From: Cladorhizidae sp. MBARI D1340-BT2
Taxonomy: Eukaryota > Porifera > Demospongiae > Poecilosclerida > Cladorhizidae
Length of the DNA stretch: 64,000 bases
Reading direction: 5' to 3'
Assembly: GCA_028752905.1 (NCBI GenBank)
Contig: JAQNBH010000015.1
Span: 9,867,622 to 9,931,621, forward strand
In this document: in pieces, positions 27,401-39,400 of the stretch
Position numbering within the stretch: position 1 is the stretch's first letter
Layout of the letters: each line of letters begins with the position of its first letter
Translations under genes and position numbers: made by a program
The notes under the pieces: generated by a model
What the model was told of the DNA's origin: nothing
Databases searched by the model: none
Seen by the model: only the letters and a program-made list of their open reading frames with translations

Positions 27401-30400
27401 GGTTTTTTGTGTGTGTGTTCTTTTTCTGTTTTATCTGAAAGCTTCATGTTATACAGTATATGTCTAGTTGAATAATGTTGAGTGGAGTATAGAGCAAACT
27501 GAGTGTGTGTGCTTGTTGTATATTCACATTCTTGTATAATCTCCTGTAATCTGTCCATATTCTGCTAAAAAGACAAATTAAATGATATTCATGGTCTGTC
27601 ACTACTGTTGCTTGTCAAAACCAATGCTGCAACATCAACCATGGTTGCTAGGGACATTTGTGCACTCCTGATTAAAAATAGGGTCACAAAATGCTGTGTA
27701 AATCCAGCAGTGGGAGGGTTAAGCGTTCACCTTGAAAGCCAGGTGTATATGCAGCATGATGGCATTGCCTGTTCTAAGTGACGCACACCCACATCCAAGG
27801 GATGATTTGTAATAAAGTTAGCAAGTTAGAGCTAACTCCAGGCAAGGATTTGCTGGTTAACTCCTTCACCGGTGACTTTCTAGAAGTTTATGACTTTCTA
27901 GGAGTTTATGACTGCAGCTGTAAAGATAGTTAGTTGTATATCATTGTATACTAGGCTTAGGAGTCACTAAACTCCCTAGCAACCATATATTGGTATAATG
28001 AAAATGAAATATGATCCGTTGCATAGCAATAAACCACAAAATGATTACAGGAATATGAATATTATGATCAGTTCCGCACCGAGAGATTTGCTTGGCTGGG
28101 GGGCCAGACATACATACCAGGAAATGACTGGTATTAGTCCTCTGACTGACTAACCTGCAACACACACACACTCACACTCACACACACACAGACACACAGA
28201 CACACACACACAATCATTCACACACACATATACTGTAAGCACACACAAACACACACAAACACACACACACAGACACCACGCACACACACAATCATTCACA
28301 TACACATATAAGCACACACACACAATCACTCACATAAGCACACACGCACACACAAACACACACACATACACACAAACACCACAAACACACACAAACACAG
28401 ACACACCACACATAACACACACACCACACATACACACACACACAAACAAACAATCATTCACACACACACACACACACAACCTCCAGTTACCCAGCAAAGA
28501 ATTATGTTTTGCTCTGAGCTCTCTTCTGTTAAATTGTAGATGTAGATACTATTCACTGCTAGATAGCTGAGGCTTCATGGCGGTTTCTTCATTCTCTCCT
28601 TCCTTCTCTATCTCTGTGCTGAAGCTGGCAATGTTGAGAGAATCACTCACACTGATTCTATTTCTCTGCTCAGTGTGTCAACTTCAGCACGGTTAAAACC
28701 AGGCCAGCTCCCACAAGAAATTGGAGACTTCTCCTTTTTCATTGCTCAGTTCACCATCTGACAGCCAGAAATCATCGTCAAAGAGTACCGTCAATGCTTC
28801 GCTAGAGATACACTCAATTCAACTGCGATGCTGGTCTCATTTTACCTTAGCAAGCAGACTAGGGATTTCCCCAGCTTCTGGAGCTATGATTTGGGCATGC
28901 ACTGATCTATTAAGCTAGCACTAACCAAAAATGGCCTGGGATACAGCAAAGTTTCTCGATAGCGTCTTTCAACCACCATATGGCGGTTACACCAGTGAAG
29001 GTGTTAATGTCAAGCTGCTGCCTCTGCTCTGGCTATTGTTGTTCCTGATCCTCAGGCTCTCTAAAATGACCAACTATTCGACTTAAATAGCTCCATCCTC
29101 AAGAGGATCGACATCGCTATTCTTAGGAACGACATCGCTATTCTTCACATTAGCTATTTAATATTCTCGGCACTTACTAAATGTCCCCTGCCTAATCCTA
29201 GATCACTGAAAATATGTACGATTACTTTCAGCCGTTATCAAATCCTTTTAAGCACTTAAGTCAGTTTTTGTTGTCAGAGTCAACATTTCAATTGAAGTTG
29301 ATTGGTTGATTGGTTGAAACGTTTTCACTCTAAAAACAGAAAGCTGATTTAAAGAGAATTCTAAGGAGGGGGACCTAAACCATTTTTGTAGTGATTGCCC
29401 ACATAAATATCTCCAGATTGCCAAGTGCTTGAGAGTTGAAATTAGTACCAGTGGGCCCTACTCTATGCAACAACCTTTTTCATTGGGCGCTAAAACGTAA
29501 GTACGTGGTCAAGCACCCGGTTGGAAAATGAATTCGGTTAAAATTCCATAAAATTCTTTTTCCACCCGCGCTTGACCACGTACTTACGTTTTAGCGCCTA
29601 ATCGAAAAGGCCATTGCATAGAGTAGGGCTTCCTCTAGCCACTGGTACTAATTTCAGCTCTCGAGCATTTGGCAATCTGGAGATATTTATGTGGCAAAAT
29701 CACCCATCAGGTTTTTGAGGTACCCCCCCCCCCTTTAGCTCCTATAACTTGGGTATAGTTGTAGCTATGAAAAATGTTTTATTATCAAAAGGGAGCACAC
29801 AGAGAGACCTATCTTTTGAGCTATATATCAAGTCCATACCATGAAGTTTGCAGAATCTATGGAGCTATAAATTGGTAACCACAAGTTTTTAAACACTTTA
29901 CTACAAAAATGGTTATGTCCCCCCCTAAAGGATACATGGGGTCAACACTTCTACGTGGAGGGCACTTCATATGTTGTACTTGACAGTATGTGTGTGTGTG
30001 TGTCTGTATTCTGTAGGATATACATAGTGGTTGTATAGTTTAGGTGGGTGGATATCAAGCTACAAATATTTGTCTTACAGTGCATTGTTGTTGTTGTTTC
30101 TGTTGTTGTTTCCTGTAGCATGCGCTGGAAGGTGCTGCTTAGTTTCAACTGTCGTAACAGACTCTTGTTGACGGGCACTCCTATTCAGAACACCATGCAG
30201 GAGGTTAGTCCTCCACCACTCACTCTCTCAGTCACCACTCACTCTCTCAGTCACCACGCCAGTGTACTCAAATACATCTCTTCCTTCCTCTCTTATCCTC
30301 CTCCATCTCTCCCCTCCTCCTCCTCCATCTCTCCCCACCTCCTCCATCTCTCCCCACCTACTCCATCTCTCCCCACCACCTCCTTGATCTCTCTTCCCAC

Positions 30401-33400
30401 CCCAGCCTTGACCTCACCCCTCCTCCTCCTCCTTGATCTCTCTCCCTTCTCCTCCGTACCTCATTTTCCTTTTCTGCTCGCCTGCTCCCACTCCAATCCT
30501 GCCTTTAGTACGTAATTATCTCCACATCACACCCCCTCCCTTCCTTAGCTGTGGGCTCTGCTCCATTTCATCATGCCAAGCATGTTTGACTCTCATGAGG
30601 AATTCAACGAGTGGTTCTCGAGGGACATTGAGAGTCACGCTGAGAAGAAGTCGGTGATGGACGAGCACCAGCTGTCACGCCTCCACCTCATCCTCAAGCC
30701 CTTCATGCTGCGCAGGATCAAGCGAGACGTGGAGCACGAGATGGCGGAGAAGGTGTGTCTTCAGTGGCTCCTTCTCATGTCCTACTCTCCGTGCTCTCTT
30801 CTTGTTGTCTAGCAACATACATACACATATACATACAATACATACACACACACATACATACAATACATACACACATACATACAGTACATAATACACATAC
30901 ATACACACATACATACAATACATACATACCTTAGGCAGTCCTGGCTCTATTTAGCCTTTGCCCGGGTTTGTTCCTTAGCCCTAGCTTACCCAGTTTTGGA
31001 CCTTAGCCCTAGCTTACCCAGTTTTGGACCTTAGCCCTAGCTTACTCGGGTTTGGACCTTAGCCCTAGCTTACCCAGTTTTGGACCTTAGCCCTAGCTTA
31101 CCCAGTTTTGGACCTTAGCCCTAGCTTACCCAGTTTTGGACCTTAGCCCTAGCTTACCCAGTTTTGGACCTTAGCCCTAGCTTACCCAGTTTTGGACCTT
31201 AGCCCTAGCTTACCCAGTTTTGGACCTTAGCCCTAGCTTACCCAGTTTTGGACCTTAGCCCTAGCTATAACTCAGGTTTGGACTTAGCCCTAGCTTTAAC
31301 TCAGGTTTGGACCTTAGCCCTAGCTTTAACTCAGGTTTGGACCTTAGCCCTAGCTTTAACTCGGGTTTGGACCTTAGCCCTAGCTTTAACTCAGGTTTGG
31401 ACCTTAGCCCTAGCTTTAACTCAGGTTTGGACCTTAGCCCTAGCTTTAACTCAGGTTTGGACCTTAGCCCTAGCTTTAACTCGGGTTTGGACCTTAGCCC
31501 TACTTTAACTCGGGTTTGGACCTTAGCCCTACTTTAAACTGGTTTGGACACAAATATAAATGGCCTTCTCTTGTTGTTTTGGTCCTAATTGAGCTCCACT
31601 CACACAGCACAGCCCTAGGGCTCCCTCACACAGCACAGCCCTAGGGCTCCACTCACACAGCACAGCCCTAGGGCTCCACTCACACAGCACAGCCCTAGGG
31701 CTCCACTCACACAGCACAGCCCTAGGGCTCCACTCACACAGCACAGCCCTAGGGCTCCACTCACACAGCACAGCCCTAGGGCTCCACTCACACAGCACAG
31801 CCCCAGGGCTCCACTCACACAGCACAGCCCTAGGACCACAACATTAATCTGGAGGTCTTCACTGCAGGACTGACTATCATGTTGATGTGCTTAATTATAG
31901 GCATAATATTAAATTTTTTACTCAGATTGAGGTCCACATCAGTTGTAAGTTATCAAGACGTCAGAAGAAGCTCTACCAGGGAGTCAAGCAGCGCATTTCC
32001 ATCGACAACCTCCTTCACTCCTCCCTGGCCCCTCCCACTTTGTCCAGTCGTGAGTCAACGACCTCACACCTCCTCAACCTAGTCATGCAGTTCAGAAAGG
32101 TCAGTCACTCCACATGCATGGTCCTAAATGTAGGAGGTGGCCTTCCCCTTTTTTCCGTAATTGTCAAGTACGTGATGGTGACATCTTCCCGTGCCTTGTG
32201 AGGTCAGCTTGCCTGCCTTCTGGCTGCCTGAGTATCTGTGTAGGCAAGTATGTGATCGTGACATCTTCCCGTGCCTTGTGAGGTCAGCTTGCCTGCCTTC
32301 TGGCTGTGCATATTATGATTAACATACAAATCATACTGAAGCCTGATGAATGCTCGTATTATAATAGTGAATATAATTTTCTTGAAATATTTCATGGGTG
32401 AAGTAACTTGTGTACTGCTTACAATGATGATTCTGGAAGAAATGGCTTCATAACAAAGAGAGGAAGGGGGAAAAGGAGAGTAAAAGTGGAGGGCTAAGCT
32501 TCAATCTCTCCTAGGCACTGCATTGTCCCAAATCCACGTCAACCTCCAATGATGTATCACTCGCTCTTCGCATGCTCCACTAAGCTCTGCCTTGTTGGAG
32601 TCGTGCGAGGCAAGTTGATCATGTCGCTCGGCCGATGGCGACCTTCCTAGGCCTACGATTATGTTATCAGCAGAGCGAACACGCCACACCTTGCCCATCC
32701 TCCAACTCTAACCTCCAGGGGAAGTTCAACTTCCTTTAAAAAAAAATCAATGCCAGCCTTCCTGTGCTTGTTTGAGCTGTGCTAGGAACACCCTCATCTG
32801 GACTTCTACACTTTGGTAAGTCTCACCTGCGAGACAGGAGTTACTCTGGAGCTAGAGCTGCTGCCATTTTTCATCAACCACACCCACAATACGTGTAAAT
32901 GAAATTTATTGCATCATCAATTTGACAAAAATGACTTTGAACTGTAATAGTACAACCATAAGGTGTATCAGTGACACGCCTTCAACTTTGAAGGGGGATA
33001 TTTGGCCAATACACTTAAATGCTTTGGGGAGAACACTAAGTTCCTCACTGCCTCTATCAACCTTTCCAAACTCCTCCTTGGAGATTTTTTTCTTCGTAAA
33101 CAAGTAAAGTACGACTGCCATGTTACGACCAGATCTAGAATATAAATGGAGTCTATTCAAGAGAAGCTATGCGACTTCATGTTCACTAAACTGACACGCC
33201 ACACTGCTAGTGCGAGTGGCATATTGTGAACTGACCTTGAGGGAATGAGATACTTCACTAGTGCGAGCGGCATATTGTGAACTGACCTTGATGGAATGAG
33301 ATACTTCACTAGTGCCAGCGGCATATTGTGAACTGACCTTGATGGAATGAGATACTTCACTAGTGCGAGTGGCATATTGTGAACTGACCTTGAGGGAATG

Positions 33401-36400
33401 AGATACTTCACTAGTGCGAGCGGCATATTGTGAACTGACCTTGAGGGAATGAGATACTTCACTAGTGTGAGTGGCATATTGTGAACTGACCTTGAGGGAA
33501 TGAGATACTTCACTAGTGTGAGCGGCATATTGTGAACTGACCTTGAGGGAATGAGATACTTCACTAGTGTGAGCGGCATATTGTGAACTGACCTTGAGGG
33601 AATGAGATACTTCACTAGTGCGAACGGCATATTGTGAACTGACCTTGAGGGAATGAGATACTTCACTAGTGTGAGTGGCATATTGTGAACTGACCTTGAG
33701 GGAATGAGATACTTCACTAGTGCGAGCGGCATATTGTGAACTGACCTTGAGGGAATGAGATACTTCACTAGTGCGAGTGGCATATTGTGAACTGACCTTG
33801 AGGGAATGAGATACTTCACTAGTGCGAGCGGCATATTGTGAACTGACCTTGAGGGAATGAGATACTTCACTAGTGTGAGTGGCATATTGTGAACTGACCT
33901 TGAGGGAATGAGATACTTCACTAGTGTGAGCGGCATATTGTGAACTGACCTTGAGGGAATGAGATACTTCACTAGTGTGAGCGGCATATTGTGAACTGAC
34001 CTTGAGGGAATGAGATACTTCACTAGTGCGAACGGCATATTGTGAACTGACCTTGAGGGAATGAGATACTTCACTAGTGTGAGTGGCATATTGTGAACTG
34101 ACCTTGAGGGAATGAGATACTTCACTAGTGCGAGCGGCATATTGTGAACTGACCTTGAGGGAATGAGATACTTCACTAGTGCGAGCGGCATATTGTGAAC
34201 TGACCTTGAGGGAATGAGATACTTCACTAGTGTGAGTGGCATATTGTGAACTGACCTTGAGGGAATGAGATACTTCACTAGTGCGAGCGGCATATTGTGA
34301 ACTGACCTTGAGGGAATGAGATACTTCACTAGTGTGAGTGGCATATTGTGAACTGACCTTGAGGGAATGAGATACTTCACTAGTGCGAGCGGCATATTGT
34401 GAACTGACCTTGAGGGAATGAGATACTTCACTAGTGCGAGCGGCATATTGTGAACTGACCTTGAGGGAATGAGATACTTCACTAGTGCGAGCGGCATATT
34501 GTGAACTGACCTTGAGGGAATGAGATACTTCACTAGTGTGAGTGGCATATTGTGAACTGACCTTGAGGGAATGAGATACTTCACTAGTGCGAGCGGCATA
34601 TTGTGAACTGACCTTGAGGGAATGAGATACTTCACTAGTGTGAGTGGCATATTGTGAACTGACCTTGAGGGAATGAGATACTTCACTAGTGCGAGCGGCA
34701 TATTGTGAACTGACCTTGAGGGAATGAGATACTTCACTAGTGCGAGCGGCATATTGTGAACTGACCTTGAGGGAATGAGATACTTCACTAGTGCGAGCGG
34801 CATATTGTGAACTGACCTTGAGGGAATGAGATACTTCACTAGTGCGAGCGGCATATTGTGAACTGACCTTGAGGGAATGAGATACTTCACTAGTGCGAGT
34901 GGCATATTGTGAACTGACCTTGAGGGAATGAGATACTTCACTAGTGCGAGCGGCATATTGTGAACTGACTTGAGGGAATGAGATACTTCACTAGTGCGAG
35001 CGGCATATTGTGAACTGACCTTGAGGGAATGAGATACTTCACTAGTGCGAGCGGCATATTGTGAACCGACCTTGAGGGAACTGAGTTATAGCTTAAATGA
35101 CTTTCAGCTCTTATGACGACAGTTATTAATTGATTGCTTGTTTATATATATATATTGCAGCAACGCAAGGCTGTAAAAGATGTTAAAATGGGAAGTTTTA
35201 CGACTCTTTTGAGTGCACCAACACATAATATACGTTACTGACAGGCACCATGGTTTACTGAGCCTGCTTGGTGCCGGTGTGGCGCAGGCCAGTAAGACAG
35301 TAGCACTTTGAGCAACAAGAAAGATGCTAAAAGCCAGTTCACAATATGACACGAGACAATCCGTTGTGTAGTTCCGATAAGTTGCGTTGATATTAACATG
35401 AAATAGCTGTCTAGCTTACACAACGGAAAGGATATGAAACACAGAGTAGGATTTGATTCAACTCTTGCATTTATCGGACCGATCAAAAGCCAGAATCCAT
35501 CAGGTGCACCATCAGCGATTCAGCTTCTAGTAAACATTATGGCGTTTGACAACAAAGAGGAACTCATTGGAGCCTTGACGAGCTGTTGTGGGTTTGTGGG
35601 TGGGTATTCCTAAGCTATATGGGGCTCCCCAGGGAAAATGAGAATGCCTGGGGGCATGTATGTGGTGTTCTATATATACTTCATTGACTTGTGGTTGTGT
35701 TGCTGATAGAGTTTGCTTCTATAAACTCCCAACAAACTCTCAGTTGACATAATAAAGTTGCAATAACCTTATCAATAATCAACTTGAAATTGTCCTCTCG
35801 GGACGCTTAGCCTCGTTCTGGTGCCAGGCATGGCTATAGTAGTTAAGTAGCTATGGTAACTAGAGCCGTTATACTGCCTAGAGGACATGTACCTAGTGAG
35901 CTAGTAGCATTACTGGTGTAGCCTGCCAGTGAGTAGCGATTACTTCCTGGCAATCAGATGGCATTGATAGTTTTCTAGAAGCTGATGTACCCGTCACTAG
36001 CTAGAAGCCAATTTCTCATCCACAAATGCAATGTAAAGCTGGAATCTCTCTCCAGTGACAGGGGGATCGAGGTCAAAGCTCAACACTGTTTGTGGTACGT
36101 CAAATCGTGTACCACGCAATGGATTTTGCAACGGAGGATCAGATTGTCCTCTGTCATATTGTGGACCTTGTTTGAACATATTCATCGCCTTGATAGACCG
36201 GCAGATGCACAGGTGCACATTAACAGGCAAGCATGCACATACGCCTCTTGGCAAGATGGGGTGGGCAGGAGAAGGAAGTGCAGACAGTGTGCACAAATCT
36301 GTTGCAGGATGTGTGCATGAAGCAGAGACTTTTACGGGTGGACGTACAGTGAATATGTAGATCATAGATGCGGCATACGTGGCAGTACCAAGTTTCCCAT

Positions 36401-39400
36401 CCAGAAGGGAGCGCTGACTTGCATGTCATGTTTGTTGATGATGAGCTTTAGTCCTGACTTGTGATTAGTCTGGAGTTATGATTAGTCTGGAGTTATGATT
36501 AGTCCTGACTTGTGATTAGTCTGGAGTTATGATTAGTCTGGAGTTATGATTAGTCTGGAGTTATGATTAGTCTGGAGTTATGATTAGTCTGGAGTTATGA
36601 TTAGTCTGGAGTTATGATTAGTCTGGAGTTATGATTAGTCTGGAGTTATGATTAGTCTGGAGTTATGATTAGTCTGGAGTTATGATTAGTCTGGAGTTAT
36701 GATTAGTCTGGAGTTATGATTAGTCTGGAGTTATGATTAGTCTGGAGTTATGATTAGTCTGGAGTTATGATTAGTCTGGAGTTATGATTAGTCTGGAGTT
36801 ATGATTAGTCTGGAGTTATGATTAGTCTGGAGTTACGATTAGTCCGGAGTTATGATTAGTCTGGAGTTATGATTAGTCTGGAGTTACGATTAGTCCGGAG
36901 TTATGATTAGTCTGGAGTTATGATTAGTCTGGAGTTATGATTAGTCTGGAGTTATGATTAGTCTGGAGTTACGATTAGTCTGGAGTTACGATTAGTCTGG
37001 AGTTACGATTAGTCTGGAGTTACGATTAGTCTGGAGTTACGATTAGTCTGGAGTTACGATTAGTCTGGAGTTACGATTAGTCTGGAGTTATGATTAGTCT
37101 GGAGTTACGATTAGTCCGGAGTTACGATTAGTCTGGAGTTATGATTAGTCTGGAGTTATGATTAGTCTGGAGTTATGATTAGTCCGGAGTTACGATTAGT
37201 CTGGAGTTACGATTAGTCTGGAGTTACGATTAGTCTGGAGTTACGATTAGTCTGGAGTTATGATTAGTCTGGAGTTACGATTAGTCCGGAGTTACGATTA
37301 GTCTGGAGTTACGATTAGTCTGGAGTTACGATTAGTCTGGAGTTATGATTAGTCTGGAGTTATGATTAGTCTGGAGTTATGATTAGTCTGGAGTTATGAT
37401 TAGTCTGGAGTTACCGGAGTTACGATTAGTCTGGAGTTATGATTAGTCTGGAGTTATGATTAGTCTGGAGTTACGATTAGTCCGGAGTTACGATTAGTCC
37501 GGAGTTACGATTAGTCCGGAGTTACGATTAGTCCGGAGTTACGATTAGTCAGGAGTTATATGAGCCTCAGTCCTGATATTAAGATATTCGAATCGACACA
37601 CTTTCCATCGAATGAACAGCGAAGATGATCCAGTGACTAGGAACTCGACCGGCTTTCTGCTACATAGCTACGAGGAGTTGGTAGAGAAGTATACTTGGAC
37701 TCTTGCTTAGGGGAGGCATACGTCAAGCTTCTCCAAGAGACTTTAGACGCCTGCCACAAGCAAGGGAATCTTGTCACTGCCTCCTTTATCACCAGCCCTG
37801 TGGCAATAAAGCATGCCAATGGATTGTGACGGTCGTGTTGCATGAATGCACTCACTATTCAAGTGCTGGGTAGCAACCAGGGAATGCAAGTGTGCAATGG
37901 CATTCACAAGATCACTGAAGTGACACACAAGAATGTGTGGCAATACACTTACATCACGTTCTGGGCCAGCCTCCAGGTGCACCCACATTGACATGGTGTG
38001 TGCGTGCGTATTTGTATGTGTGTGTGTGTGTGTACATTATCGCAGATTATCACATAAGATTGCTGTTGTTGTTTTGTGGCACAACAGGTTTGCAACCATC
38101 CGAACTTGTTTGAGCGACGCAACGTGGTCTCCCCTGCCTCTCTCCCCATCCCAAGCTACACTCTCCCACGTCTCATCCATCACAACTTACTTACTCACTT
38201 CTCCCCTCACACGTACAGGCAAGTCACACCCTTTTTGATGCAATGCCACACCCAGTTCTACGGTCATGTAGTTTGTCTTGCGAGTAGGAAAATCTAGCCT
38301 CCCTTAGAAATGCACGTTAAACCAGTATATATATATATATATATCACAAATACATTTCCACGTCTGTGGGACTCGAGACGAACTTGCATGCGTGCCGCTT
38401 GTGATACTCACAGTGTAAGCATTGAATCCTGTTCCGTCTACCCTCCCTCAGGTTGACTCAGTTAGGACTACACTCGGCCCACTATATCCATCAAGCTTCG
38501 TTGCCCCCCAGTGGGGGTTCTAACAGTGAGTCAAAGTATATACTCTTCTTCATACCTCACACATTGCACACATGCACACACACCATCCACACTAGTGTCA
38601 CTCACACCTTTCATGCATGTACACCACACCCTATGTTCAGCACAACTCACCCACACCACACCCTACAGCACAACTCACCCACACCTCACACGATGCTGTG
38701 CCCCCTACACACTCTACACACACCACACACACCACGCACACTTTCCTCGCGTATATATTGCACTCATCATGTGCATGTCACCTGATGAGCTCGCTTGACC
38801 ACAGGCTGCTGGTCTTGTGTGCGGCTGTCTGGCTGGTCGGCTCAGCAAATGTCCTCCTTCATGCTGGGGGGAGTAGCAGAGAAGTAAGTTCCTTGCGTAG
38901 TGTTTGCAGCTAACTGGGGGGAGGGGTAGTCAGCAGCTATGTGTGTGTGTGGAGGATGTGAGTGTATACATGTAGTGTGTGTGTGTGTGTGCAGCTGTGT
39001 GAGGTGTGAGTGTATAGTTGTGTATTTACAGCTGTGTAGTTGTGTGTGTGTGTTTGCAATGTGTGCGGTGTGAGTGTAGTTGCTATGTGTAGTTGCTATG
39101 TGTTTGCAGCTACATGTGAGTGGGGTGTGTGTCTGCATTAGCAGCTGTGTGTAGAGAGTGATGTGTGGATGTGTGTAGAGTGATGTGTGCACTGTGTATG
39201 TGTGCACTGTGTATGTGTGTAGAGTGATGTGTGCACTGTGTATGTGTGCACTGTGTATGTGTGCACTGTGTATGTGTGTAGAGTGATGTGTGCGTGTGTG
39301 TATGTGTGTAGAGTGATGTGTACATTATGTGTGTAGAGTGATGTGTGTATGTGTGTAGAGTGATGTGTGTATGTGTGTAGAGTGATGTGTGCATGTGTTA

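Noticed and set aside
33157..34956. A 599-codon minus-strand frame with a 17-residue repeat
   Set aside because: It follows from a 51-bp tandem unit without stops in that frame; no flanking coding sequence or domain.
36055..36360. 101-codon plus-strand frame as a gene
   Set aside because: No recognisable family, no splice logic with neighbours; overlapping frames on both strands are equally open. At most a transposon relic.
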